The translations under genes and the position numbers were made by a program. From positions 1 through 64,000 of the forward strand of contig CATLJY010000242.1 in assembly GCA_949987705.1 (NCBI GenBank): 64,000 nucleotides of DNA, written 5' to 3'. The notes under the pieces are model-generated. The model did not search any database. It saw nothing but the letters and a program-made list of their open reading frames with translations, and was not told where the DNA came from. Source of the DNA: Thereva unica. Lineage: Eukaryota > Arthropoda > Insecta > Diptera > Therevidae. Shown one piece after another: positions 54,470 to 64,000 of the stretch; the first letter of the stretch is position 1, and each line of letters starts with the position of its first letter.

Positions 54470-54506
54470 ACTTGTATTGCGGCTTAAGTTATCTTATTGA
54501 ATCACG

Positions 54507-54524
54507 ATCCGGCTCGAAGGACCA
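54507..54524 (-). other. BEL-2 primer-binding site, tRNA-Tyr type
   Basis: On the minus strand it reads TGGTCCTTCGAGCCGGAT, identical to BEL-1 and one base from the LTR end at 54526. Confidence 0.82.
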
Positions 54525-54525
54525 A

Positions 54526-55980
54526 TGTTCAGAATTAGCAATTTAATTTCTGACTCAATAAAAAGGTGCCGGAAGGGTGCGATTCAATAAAAAGATAACT
54601 TTTTCCAATAACCAAATTACTATTTATTCGCAATTAATTATTAGATTTTTTTTAACTATAAATTCAATAAAAATTCAACAAATTGCCAAAATAATTCAAT
54701 TCAATCTTTAATTCGTTATTTATTACTTGAAATTTCGTATTTGTTTTGTAAATAAAAATTACCAAAATATTGCTTGCTCTGGTAACTTAAATGAATAACG
54801 CCACCTATCTGTCAGCGTGATGATTGATGTTTCGACTGATGTGTTCTGCAATTAGAACAGCCAGGAATAACCTTTGTGTTGCTGCACTCTGGTTTCGTTT
54901 CTTGTGAATCGCTTGGGATTTGCTTGTTGCTTGCTGCCTGGTTGCTGCTTGCTGCCCTGGTTGTGGCTTGCTGGACTGCTTTGCCTTGTTTCAAATTCGC
55001 AAATTCGTCCCTCTGTGGTTGGTTAGAGTAACTGCTGAAATCAATTTTGGTGATTAAGTTACTGCTGTATTAAAGACTTCAAAACTGTCTTTAATTCGGG
55101 CTTTACTGGGAAAAGACCTCAATTCTGTCTTTCCAGAATGCTAAGTTCGATACTTAGGCTTTGAAATTGCTTTATTGCTAAAACCTCAATACAGATTTTA
55201 TCTTCTAGTTCAAGGCTCTAGAAAGATTAAAAGCAATCTTCTGATCTTTCTTGAGACTGTGCTTCGGTATTTATTTTATCTACGAATAATGGTTGTGATT
55301 GCGTGTGGTGGGGCTTCGCCTTTTGAAGTACATAATTTTGGGTTTATGTACTAGATGTCTGATCAGCTGTTCCTTTTCTGCCCATAGACGTCAAATGGGC
55401 TTTTATTTTGGTAAGTATATTTTTATCTTGTATTGAATTTATATATTAATTTTAGTTAATATTTTTAGGTTTTTTAGCACAGATTCGGTGGGGATGAACT
55501 GAGGAGGAGCCGGCGATCACTCCATTGGGGTTGTCAGGTGAGTAATTTTTTGGAATCTGTTGTGTATTTTCATTAATCTTTTTTGTTTACAGACTGTCGA
55601 TTTGCCGACGGCATTTCGGCATTTTCTTGGGATGAATTTTCTGGTGGATTTTTGATCGCCTTTGATTTTAATTTTTTCTTCCTCGTTGGTTTGAAAAAGG
55701 TACGTATTTTTTTGCATTTAATTTTTGATTAATCTGTTTATTTTCAGGTATGAATTTTTGTGTTTACTTTTGTGTAGTGATGTCTTTGTACGTGTGTTTT
55801 TTGTAGATTTTGTATTTATTTATGTAATTTTGTTATTTTTTAATAAAGTGCCAGAAATTGTGAGATTTGGTGTTTTTATTTATTGAATTCCTTTTTACTT
55901 GGTTTTTATTTGCAGTGGTTTGTTGTAGCTATGTTTTGGTTTTTTTTCAGGTGTTATTTTATTTCAGTGTCGCCGGAACA
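54526..55980 (-). repeat. BEL-2 5' LTR
   Basis: 1455 bp, almost identical to 48654-50109. Visible differences include C/T near 54705, a T/G near 55472, T/C and one missing T near 55940, and T/G near 55955. It is followed outside by CAGCC, the target duplication. Confidence 0.9.
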
Positions 55981-55985
55981 CAGCC

Positions 55986-57361
55986 CATACCGAAAAAAGG
56001 TGATTCCAGCGATCCCTCCAATTACCGCCCAATAGCAATTACATCTATTCTCTCCAAAACAATGGAGACGATAATCAACAAAAAGCTTATGGGATATCTA
56101 GAATCCAATCTACTCATAAACGACAGACAGTATGGCTTCCGACAAAAAAGATCCACTGGCGATCTTTTAGTCTGTCTTACAGAACACCTCAGCCGTAGTC
56201 TGCATGGATCCGGTGAGTCTAGTCTGGTTGCTCTGGATATCTCCAAGGCTTTCGATAGAGTTTGGCACTCAGCCCTGTTAGCTAAACTCACAGCTACTGG
56301 ACTCACTTCTACAAAAGTGGATTGAGAGTTTCCTTTCTGGCCGTTCAATCAAAGTGGTTTTGGATGGCGTCAAATCCGCATCTCATCCGATCTCTCCGGG
56401 GGTACCCCAGCCCCAGGGGTCAATTTTATCACCGGCCCTATTTCTCATATTTATAAATGACCTTCTTTCAATCCCCTCCAACCCACTTCTCAGCTTCGCT
56501 GACGACGGTACTCTACGTTACTCGTACAGCTTCGATACAAGACAGATTCATGCCAGATCCTGTCTTGATGATCGCGAACTAATGTCCAAGTCGATTAATA
56601 ACGACATTAAACTCATTCTAGAGTAGGGAAAGAAGAATCGTGTTGAATTCAACCCCGCCAAAACCAAGTACTGTCTTATCTCTTAAAAGAAGTTCAACAC
56701 CCCTCCACCCTTGATAGTGAATGAAGTTCAACTATTGGCCGAACCATCCTTACACATCTTAGGCGTGACATTAGCCAAAGACTTGCGATGGAATGACCAC
56801 ATATTCCAAATCGCCAAACAAGCATCCCAGTGCTTGGGTTTTCTTAAGAGGTGCAAGTTCCTCCTCCAGCCATCGGCCCGTGCTGTTATTTATAAATCCT
56901 ACATTCGGCCTCTTCTCGAATATAACTCTCTCGTTTGGGGCGGCGCCCCAATAACCACCTTGGCATGGTTAGATAAGGTGCAAAAAAGGGCGCTCAAGTT
57001 AATTGATGACGACACCGCCTGCTCCACCATCGACCCCTTAAGCCACCGTAGGAATGTAGCAGCACTGACAAAATTTTATCGCTACTATCATAGTCACTGT
57101 TCCTCCGAGTTAAACGCTCTCCTGCCTCCACGGCAATCTTATACCCGCAACACCAGATTAGCCCACTCGTCTCATTCCCTTCACCTGCAGCTACCCCTTT
57201 CACGCACTCAACAAGATATGAATTCGTTTGTTAATAGAACAACTCGGCTGTGGAATAATCTCTCGCAGTCAGTATTTCCGAACTCCTACAACATCCAAGA
57301 GTTCAAACGCAGGGTTCATCACCACCTTCTTCAATATCCCCCCGTACCTTTTAATCCTTAA
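55986..57361 (+). pseudogene. Non-LTR element RT, C-terminal part
   Basis: It continues the RT split by BEL-2: IPKKGDSSDPSNYRPIAIT, RQYGFRQKRSTGDLL and ALDISKAFDRVWH (catalytic Asp). A one-base frameshift lies near 56305. Then come PISPGVPQPQGSILSPALF and FADDGT (catalytic pair) near 56493, stops at 56624 and 56684, and the thumb and tail region from 56711 (KSYIRPLLEYNSLVWGG; LTKFYRYYHSHCSSEL; TTRLWNNLSQSVF). These lesions are independent of the BEL-2 insertion. The stop is at 57359-57361. Confidence 0.85.
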
Positions 57362-57367
57362 CCTATA

Positions 57368-57690
57368 AGTTAACGCAAAATTCACCAGAAATATTAAACA
57401 AAGGAAATCTATCGCCACCGCAGCATTTCCCAGGCTAACAACCCAAGGCCGATGTCATACTTTCCCACAGGTCAACCAACACCGCCAACACCTGCAACGG
57501 AAACACGGTACCCGTGAACTTGAAAGCTGCTGACGACATGTCTCCACCTGAGCAACCCCAACTCGCCCAATTAATGTAATTAGCTCTAAGTACCTTTATA
57601 GTTTGATTTTGATTTCAATAAAGCAAGACGTTTATTACAGAGCGATAATCTTTTATTTTTTTTATGAAGTCATATAAATAAAAATTTAAC
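57368..57690 (+). repeat. Errantivirus-like 5' LTR (~323 bp)
   Basis: It starts AGTTAACG and ends TTTAAC before the primer site, the AGTTAA...TTAACT form known from insect errantiviruses. A TATAG-containing stretch lies near 57597 and CAATAAAG near 57619. It directly follows the non-LTR ORF stop and the bases CCTATA, compatible with the alternating YR targets of errantiviruses. No 3' LTR is present to confirm this. Confidence 0.6.
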
Positions 57691-57708
57691 TGGCGCCCGA
57701 GCAGGGAC
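57691..57708 (+). other. Primer-binding site, tRNA-Lys-like
   Basis: TGGCGCCCGAGCAGGGAC differs by one base from the complement expected for a tRNA-Lys(UUU) 3' end. It abuts the LTR. Confidence 0.7.
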
Positions 57709-58340
57709 CAGGTACAAGTTCAGTTCGCATTCCTTAAATTGTTACATAGTAGTGTTCCTAAATAGAACCGCGTGTGTTTAGTGATTGTTATAAAAGGTCC
57801 TCAAGTAGCACCAAAAAATTTGCAGAAGGTCCTCAAGAAGTACCAGCAAATTGCAGTCCACAATTTATAAGGAGCAACATAACAAACTGGAAATAAAGGT
57901 CCTCAAGAAGCACCAGTACCTGCGTCCTAAAAAACCCATCGCGTGAGGGAATAAGGCCCCCCAGTAGCCGATCATCGGAGGAAAAGGAGCTAAAAGTTTT
58001 AGCAGCCACTCATCGCGGATATGACAAGAAAATTTCTAATAGTTCTGTAAGTCTTAGTTATATATATATTTCTCAAAGAAAGTGAAAATAAATTTAAAGT
58101 GAATTACATAATAATAAATTCAAAGTGAATATCCCAATCTGGTAAGGGAGCAATTTTTTAAAAAATAAAATCTATACGAAAAAAAGGAAAAGTGAAGGAA
58201 TAAATATATTTATTTTGCAAAAGTTAATAAAATTTTTTAGATACCAATTGATAGCAAATAAATAAAACAAATAAAATAAAATATTTTTTTAGAGTTACTA
58301 AAATTTTTTCTTGATACAATTTTTTAATAAAACAAATAAA
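57709..58340 (+). other. Errantivirus-like leader, first part
   Basis: Non-coding. 'ggtcctcaag' followed by 'agcacca' or 'agtacca' occurs three times (57797, 57827, 57898). The leader resumes after the Helentron-like insertion, from about 60390 to the gag start at 60677. Confidence 0.6.
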
Positions 58341-58542
58341 ATATTCGTTTTGACGTGACAACGTCTATTAAAACGATGAACGCCGGCTGCATGCACGAAA
58401 AATGATGACTCATTGTCCCGTTATGTCCCGTTATGTCCCGTTATCTCCCGAAGTAATTTTAAAAATTTGATCGTAGTAATCTTAAAAATTTGATTAAAAT
58501 TGTCAATATTAATTAGATTAAATTTGTCAAATTGTCAACAAT

Positions 58543-58860
58543 AATATTGTGCAAAGCAAGCCAAACACTCTGTCTCCTAACTGGGTGCCGGTGTATAAGA
58601 AAATAGTGAACATTACACTGACGAAAACTGTGAAATGCAAACGAAAACAGTTTCCTTGCGTTCCTGCTTGTGCTATTACCATTCACAAGTCGCAAGGTGG
58701 GACGTTTACTGTTATTATCTATAATATAAAAAGAAGTCGGGTTTTCCTTGCAGACGCTATAATTAGAGAACGCACGATCCGATTTCCACGGTTGTGCATT
58801 CGTTGGAAAGGTCTCGGGCTCCGTGAGGTTTATAGCAAAAAAAATTCAACAGAAAAGCAG
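58543..58860 (+). pseudogene. Helitron/Helentron helicase C-terminal fragment
   Basis: The reading frame gives NWVPVYKKIVNITLTKTVKC and then QFPCVPACAITIHKSQGGTF, the PIF1-type helicase block A-x-T-I-H-K-S-Q-G typical of Helitron helicases. The 'VYVALSR' block that should follow is garbled (SRVFLADAIIR). The frame runs into satellite sequence and ends at 58875. A preceding helicase core is absent. Confidence 0.78.
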
Positions 58861-58867
58861 GCGTTTG

Positions 58868-60145
58868 GTCCATAGCAGCCATCTCAAGAGGGCGGATTAC
58901 CATTTTCTTTACAACCCCTCGACATGGATATCAAATGAAAGGTTATGGTAAGTAGAACAATAAAAGCAATATAGTATACTCAATATATCGTTTGGTCCAT
59001 GGCAGTCATCACAAGAGAGCAGATGACCATTTTCTTCACAACCCATTCGAAATGGGTATCCAATGAAAGAGTATGATAAGTAGAACAATATAAGCAATAT
59101 AGTATACTCAATATGTCGCTTGGTCCATAGCGGCCACCTCAAGAATGCGGATTACCATTTTCTTCACAGCACCTTCGACATGGATATCGAATGAAAGGGT
59201 ATGATGAGTAGAACACCATAGGCAATAAAGTATACTCAATATATCGTTTGGTCCATGGCGATCATCTCAAGCGGGCGGATTACCATTTTCTTCACAACCC
59301 CTTCGAGATGGGTATCAAATGAGAGAGTATGATAAGTAGAACACATAAGCAATATAGCATACTCAATATATATCGTTTGGTCCATAGCGGCCATCTCCAG
59401 AGGTTGGATTACCATTATCTTCACACCTCTCGATATGGATTTCAAATGAAAGGGTATGATAAGTAGAACACCATAAGCAATATAGTATACTCAATATATC
59501 GTTTGGTCCATGGCGGTCATCTCAAGAGGGAGGATGATCATTTTCTTCACCACCCCCTCGACATTGGTATCAAATGAAAGGGCATTATAAGAAGAATGCC
59601 ATAGACTATGTCTTTAGATTCATGGCGGCCATCTCAAGAGGGCGGATTGCCATTTTCTTCACAACACCCGAGACATGGGTATCAAATGAAAGGCTATGAA
59701 AAGTAGAACACCATAAGCAATATAGTATACTCAATTTATAATTTTGTCCATGGCGGCCATCTCAAAAGGTCGGTTTACCATTTTCTTCACAACTCCTTCA
59801 AGATGGGTATCAAATGAAAGAGTATGATAAGTAGAACAATATAAGCAATATAGTATACTCAATATATCGTTTGGTCCATAGCGGCCATCTCAAGAGGGCG
59901 GATTACCATTTTCTTCACAACCCCTTCGAGATGGGTATCAAATGAGAGAGTATGATAAGTAGAACACCATATGCAATATAGTATACTCAATATATCGTTT
60001 GGTCCATAGCGGCCATCTCAAGAGTGCGGATTAATATTTTCTTCACAACCCCTTCGACATGGGTATTAAATGAAAGAGTATGATAAGTAGAACACCATAG
60101 GCAATATAGTATACTCAATATATCATTTGGTCCATGGCGGTCATC
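58868..60145. repeat. ~126-bp satellite, about ten units
   Basis: Each unit contains 'tttggtccatggcggccatc', 'accattttcttcacaacccc', 'gggtatcaaatgaaag' and 'gcaatatagtatactcaata'. Unit starts fall near 58868, 58990, 59120, 59246, 59377, 59504, 59629, 59750, 59873, 59998 and 60127. Units diverge noticeably, so the array is not freshly amplified. Confidence 0.9.
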
Positions 60146-60380
60146 TCCCGAAATAAATTTTCCCAGATTTGTTCTTTTTTCACTATAGCTTTTTCCTATC
60201 GCAGACTGTGTCCTCATAATCTTATTTTATTGAAACGCACGCGGGTTTTTGCTAGTTTAATATAAATGATCCAATTTTATTCATAAAAGTATGCAATCAT
60301 TTCATCAATGTTTTCTCATGACGTTGTCACGTTAAACTATCGTCCGTAAACCCTCTTTACAGACAACAAATTTTTTTTTT

Positions 60381-60676
60381 TTTTATTCTAATATATTATA
60401 GTTTTAAGAATATATTCCATTTTTATTTTTTATTTTTTCCCTCTATAATTATTATATTTTAAAGTGAAACAAGATTCTTGATAAAAGTGAATTAAAGAAA
60501 AATAAATCGGTGAAATTAATTATTACCTTATTCGCGAAACTATCTATTGAAAATTTTAAATCGTGATATAAATTGCCGGTAAAGGTATAGAAAAGTTCGT
60601 ACGTTATAAAAAAAACCATTCCATAATCTGCTACTTGATTCAGTTTTAAAAATCACTCAAAATCTCTCGTCTTGGT
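60381..60676 (+). other. Leader before the errantivirus-like gag
   Basis: AT-rich, no ORF. It is probably the continuation of the leader begun at 57709, displaced by the Helentron-like insertion. Confidence 0.5.
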
Positions 60677-61804
60677 TTGAAGAATAAGAAAATTGCTAAC
60701 CCGAATAATCTAATTAGGCCCCCGGTTCTAAGTGCAGCAGAACAAAATCCAAATCCCCAACCTCAACCATCTCAAGCATCTCAACCACCCACAGTCTCCG
60801 CTGGTGGAATTGTCGCAAATGAGTCCCTAGATAGGTACATAACCGGAGTGTTTGACCGTGTTTTTCAAAGCGAAGGACGACGAATAATTCAGTCTTTAAT
60901 AAATCCGGATGCCGATCAATTCATGGGAACAGACCAAACTATTTACCCACAATTTCGCGCAAATTTAGGCGAATTAGACAAAATACCCGATGTTGTTCGA
61001 TGTCTAAAAGACTTCAACGGTTTACCTGGAGAATTCAACTCCTGGAAAAAAAGTGTAGATCGAATTCTACAACTTTATGAAAGTATTAAAGGCACCCCTA
61101 AATATTTCGGTATTCTTAACGTGATTCGTAACAAAATTGTTGGACAAGCCGACGTAGTGTTAGAATCCTATAATACTCCATTAGATTGGAAATCTATAGC
61201 TCGATGTCTCACGATGCATTATGCAGATAAACGCGATTTATCCACACTCGAATACCAAATGTCTTCTCTGATTCAGGGGAACAACACCGTACAAGAATTC
61301 TACCACGAGGTGTACGCCCATTTATCGCTCATTCTGAATAAGATAGGTTGCATGGACGTTAGCAACGAGTCTTTAACTTTACTCACCCAGGCATATAGGG
61401 ATAAAGCCCTCGACACTTTTATCAGAGGTTTACGAGGCGATCTACCAAGACTTCTTGGAATGCGGGAACCATCAAGTTTACCTCAAGCGCTACACTTCTG
61501 TCCTAAATTGGAAAACCAAAATTATAGAACTCGATATGCCATCTCACATCAAGGTCCATCTCGTGCTGCCCACAATCAGGTCATACTACCGTTACCACCC
61601 CGTAGAAATACACCGAACCACAATAGACCAAACCCTCAAGGAGGAAAACCACAATTCTATCCCAACCTAGCACACATACCCCAGCCTGCATATCAAAACT
61701 ACTACAGACAACCAGCATTCAATCGGAATCCGCAATATAATCATGGCCAATTTAATTCATTTACTCCCCCACGACCAGTTGCAGTTGCGGGTGGTAGGCG
61801 GTAG
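60677..61804 (+). pseudogene. gag: Errantivirus-like gag, 3' end fused to inverted pol sequence
   Basis: The open frame has 375 codons. The first possible start is a non-ATG codon at 60677, so the true start is unsure. Residues ~1-50 are Pro/Gln-rich. Residues ~85-270 hold the gag core (FNGLPGEFNSWKKSVDRILQ; ARCLTMHYADKRDLSTLEYQ; ALDTFIRGLRGDLPRLLGMR). From 300 on it is Pro/Asn/Tyr-rich. No CCHC knuckle is seen, which is usual for this group. Near 61785 the sequence turns into the reverse strand of a different Gypsy pol, so the last residues and the stop are fortuitous. Confidence 0.72.
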
Positions 61805-63572
61805 TCCGAATTCGATGGGTGCCGAGTAATTTGGCAACTTCATTGAACAGTTTCGATTCGAACTGCGTACCTTGATCAGTTGTGATCTCAAGAGGTACGC
61901 CGAATCGTGGGACAAATTCAGTGACGAATTTTCTTGCCACTGTTGAAGCTGAGATATCCCGAATTGGGTATGCCTCAGGCCATCGCGTGAATCTATCGAC
62001 TATCGTTAAGATATAAGAGTATCCACGAGATGGGGGTAGGGGTCCCACTATATCCATATGGATATGGTCAAATCTATTATTTGGAAGTTTGAAAGCTTCA
62101 AATGGAGATTTGGTATGCCGTGAAACTTTGGACTTTTGGCAACCTAGGCATGATCGAGACCACTCATTGCAGTCTTTATTGATCGATGGCCAGAAGTATT
62201 TCTTGGTAACGGCTCGTCTTGTAGAGCGAATACCAGGATGAGGGAGACTATGTTCGGAGTTGAACGCTAGTCTCCGTAAGGAAGTGGGTATATAAGGCCT
62301 TGGAATGCCTGTACTAGTTTCACACCATACCTGATGGGCGGTGAATGGTATTGGTGTGAGAACTAATTTTACCCGTGAGCCGTTGCTGGGGTGCTCTTGT
62401 AGAGACTTCAACTCTGTGTCACCTTGTTGAGCCTGAGCCAGTGTAGGCAGGTCGAAGGTGACCGAGTCGACGTTGTCGGTTGCAAGTGAGCGCGACAAGT
62501 AGTCGGCGACAACGTTTTGTTTACCAGACACATGTCTGATGTCTGTGGTAAACTGAGAGATTAGACCCAAATGTCTGGTCTGACGAGGGGATCGTTCGGT
62601 CTTTGTGTGAAGGGCGCGAACCAGTGGTTTGTGATCAGTATAGACCACGAAATTGCGTCCTGCAACGAAATAACGGAAGTGTTTGATCGCTGCATAGATT
62701 GCGAGGAGTTCGCGATCGAATGCAGAGTACTTCCGTTCGGTTGGTGACAGCTTTTTGGAATAAAAAGCTAGAGGTTGCCACCGATGACCGTTGAATTGTT
62801 CCAAAACGCCTCCGATTGCATAATCAGAGGCGTCAGTCGTAAGACTGTATTTTGCATCCTCGATTGGATGGTTCAGCAGAGTTGCTTCAGCCATCGAGGT
62901 TTTCACCTTGAGGAATGCCGCCTGACATTCTGCTGGCCAGTCAAAAACTTTATTGGCACGTGAGCGGTTGAGAAGGTCTCTCAAATGCTCGTTTATCGGC
63001 ACCAACTGTTCAGCCAATTTTGGGATAAATCGGTGATAGAAATTCACCATTCCCAAAAACTTCTGGATCGATTTGACAGAAGTTGGAGGTGCGAGATCAA
63101 CGATAGCCTGAACCCGATCGGGGGATGGAAGTATTCCATCCTTTGTGATGCGGTGGCTTAGAAACTTAATCTCTGTTGCACCAAAAACGCACTTCTCTAG
63201 CTTAATGGTTAAACCGAAGCTATCGAGGCGTTTAAAGAGCTCTTCGAGGTGAACGATATGCTCATCCTCGGTTTTACTGGCGATAAGTATATCGTCCAAG
63301 TATACATAAACGAAGTCGAGATCTCTCGTAACTTCATTTATGAACCTTTGAAAGGTTTGGGCTGCATTTCGTAAGCCGAATGGCATATGTACGTGTAAAC
63401 TCATATAGGCCGAATGGCGTAATGAGTGCAGTCTTATGCACGTCTTCTGGGGCGATTGGTATGTGATGATATGCACGTACCAAGTCAACCTTCGAAAAAA
63501 TTGTGCAGCCGTAAAGATTCACGGAGAAATTCTGTATATGCGGGATCGGATATCTATCCGGCACAGTGACAG
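61785..63572 (-). pseudogene. pol: Gypsy-E pol fragment, inverted relative to the gag
   Basis: Minus-strand reading from 63570: [31 protein letters not shown], then a frameshift near 63390 to [16 protein letters not shown] and VYLDDILIAS (catalytic). RNase H follows with TTDASDYAIGGVL and TDHKPLVRALHTK, then the integrase zinc module, DIVGPLPPS, TDQGTQFES and TAYHPQ. It stops being homologous right there, before the catalytic Glu block, at about 61787. The upstream limit is an LTR starting at 63573. One long frame covers 63488-61761 with no stop, so apart from the frameshift and truncation it is well preserved. Confidence 0.85.
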
Positions 63573-63870
63573 TGTAGTGACCGCGTAAACTTAATTACCA
63601 AGTTTACGCAAAGTCACACAATAAACTCCCACACGATAAACACGATCAATCGGAACACTTTATCGAACTCAAAGTTCAGTGATCTTGCCGTCTCCCGTTC
63701 CGTCCCGATCGTGTTTATCGAGACAGCCAATTTCCGGCATCTCCATTCGATCTCTCTCCGTTTTGATCACTTTTCGATAAGGTTCCTCCTAAAAGCGACA
63801 CGCGCGATTATTAAGTAAAAGTGAATACACCTAACAATAAAATTAATATATATATATATGTATATATATA

Positions 63871-63941
<71 letters not shown>

Positions 63942-64000
63942 AAAACAAATAGTACGACTAGTGTTAACAAAAACATTGTGTAACTAACTATAGAATAAAA
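63573..64000 (+). repeat. Start of another LTR (window edge)
   Basis: TGTAGTGACCGCGTAAAC begins a block unlike the pol it abuts. It includes a short hairpin (GCGTAAACTT...AAGTTTACGC, 63583-63609), AATAAA near 63837 and a TA repeat, and runs off the window. The LTR call rests on the TG start and the interruption of RT sequence. Confidence 0.45.
63848..63938. repeat. (TA)n microsatellite
   Basis: An almost pure TA run with a few interruptions (TATG, CCTA). Confidence 0.92.

Larger units (their letters stand above)
48654..55980 (-). mobile_element. BEL/Pao retrotransposon BEL-2 (7327 bp), integrase-deleted
   Basis: A complete insertion: LTRs 48654-50109 and 54526-55980, a tRNA-Tyr primer site, one gag-pol ORF, a polypurine tract, and an exact CAGCC duplication (48649-48653 and 55981-55985). 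It sits in the RT region of the non-LTR element. The LTRs differ at only about five places by eye over 1455 bp, so the insertion is recent. Pol ends after the integrase zinc module, so its integration probably needed an enzyme from another copy. Confidence 0.92.
46680..57367 (+). mobile_element. jockey/CR1-type non-LTR retrotransposon, split by BEL-2
   Basis: The left part is 46680-48653 (leader and endonuclease) and the right part 55981-57367 (RT). The interruption is BEL-2, flanked by CAGCC on both sides. The leader carries 'gtcaagcgttcgtaaagaag' twice (46741, 46772, one mismatch), perhaps promoter-related. No separate ORF1 was found. The element's 3' UTR is cut right after the stop codon by an LTR at 57368, and the left boundary is uncertain. 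Confidence 0.78.
58353..60380 (+). mobile_element. Helentron-like rolling-circle element with satellite
   Basis: ACGTGACAACGTC at 58353 and its inverse GACGTTGTCACGT at 60320 are sub-terminal inverted repeats like those of Helentrons. Near the left end TCCCGTTATG repeats three times. Inside are a helicase fragment and a ~126-bp satellite. Near the right end, 'acgcacgcgggtttttgctag' carries a CTAG of the Helitron 3'-end kind at about 60252. The outer limits are approximate. Rep domain and most of the helicase are missing. Confidence 0.6.

Noticed and set aside
59236..60217. Short minus-strand frames in the ~126-bp satellite
   Set aside because: They are repeats of the same satellite phrase in different units and carry no domain.
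1..64000. CRISPR arrays, rRNA or tRNA genes, bacterial operons
   Set aside because: None seen. Tandem repeats here lack spacer structure, and tRNA-like motifs are only primer-binding complements. The content is eukaryotic.

Overview
The window looks like a repeat-dense, AT-rich nuclear segment of an insect genome. The evidence is spliced transposase genes with short GT-AG introns, BEL/Pao, Gypsy, PIF/Harbinger, hAT, Tc1/mariner and Helentron-type elements of the kinds common in arthropods, and primer-binding sites matching eukaryotic tRNAs. I found no convincing host gene: almost every recognisable protein belongs to a mobile element. The species cannot be named from sequence alone.

Layout, left to right. 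(1) 1-9816: a BEL/Pao element (BEL-1) with a tRNA-Tyr primer site, gag, protease, RT, RNase H and a complete integrase. It also has an unusual third ORF (6210-7052) and long LTRs that carry a minisatellite and a nested MITE. BEL-1 appears to sit inside the gag of a degenerate Gypsy element (Gypsy-A). A 5.3-kb segment spanning BEL-1 tail, 3' LTR and Gypsy-A is duplicated in tandem (7028-12320 and 12321-17303). (2) 18.3-23.5 kb: inverted-repeat elements, a Tc1 fragment, and a dead hAT transposase split by a small mariner-family element. (3) 23.5-29.2 kb: two Harbinger elements, a Tc1/Tc3-like fragment, a Gypsy LTR plus gag start, and a 394-bp retroposed insert flanked by a 42-bp duplication.

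(4) 29765-35407: a CACTA/EnSpm-like element of 5.6 kb with matching ends. Its transposase is damaged, but it carries an intact four-exon DUF4806-type gene whose first intron contains a 1.28-kb nested palindrome. (5) 35.4-44.5 kb: Gypsy-C (near-complete pol with few stops), a protease fragment of another Gypsy element, a MITE, a Gypsy-D element with tRNA-Leu primer site whose gag is fused to the integrase tail by internal deletion, and a Tc3-like fragment. (6) 44.8-46.6 kb: an array that changes from a 9-bp to a 7-bp satellite unit.

(7) 46.7-57.4 kb: a jockey/CR1-type non-LTR element split by BEL-2, a minus-strand BEL element (48654-55980) with 5-bp target duplication CAGCC, almost identical LTRs and no integrase core. 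(8) 57.4-64 kb: an errantivirus-like LTR, tRNA-Lys-like primer site and gag whose leader is split by a Helentron-like insertion with a ~126-bp satellite. Then come an oppositely oriented truncated Gypsy pol and the start of another LTR.

These pieces do not form a pathway. They are nested layers of selfish elements, and the nesting gives a relative chronology. BEL-2 is probably the youngest insertion. The features most deserving follow-up are the BEL-1 third ORF, the transposon-borne DUF4806 gene with its palindromic intron, the integrase-less but recently inserted BEL-2, and the tandem duplication.
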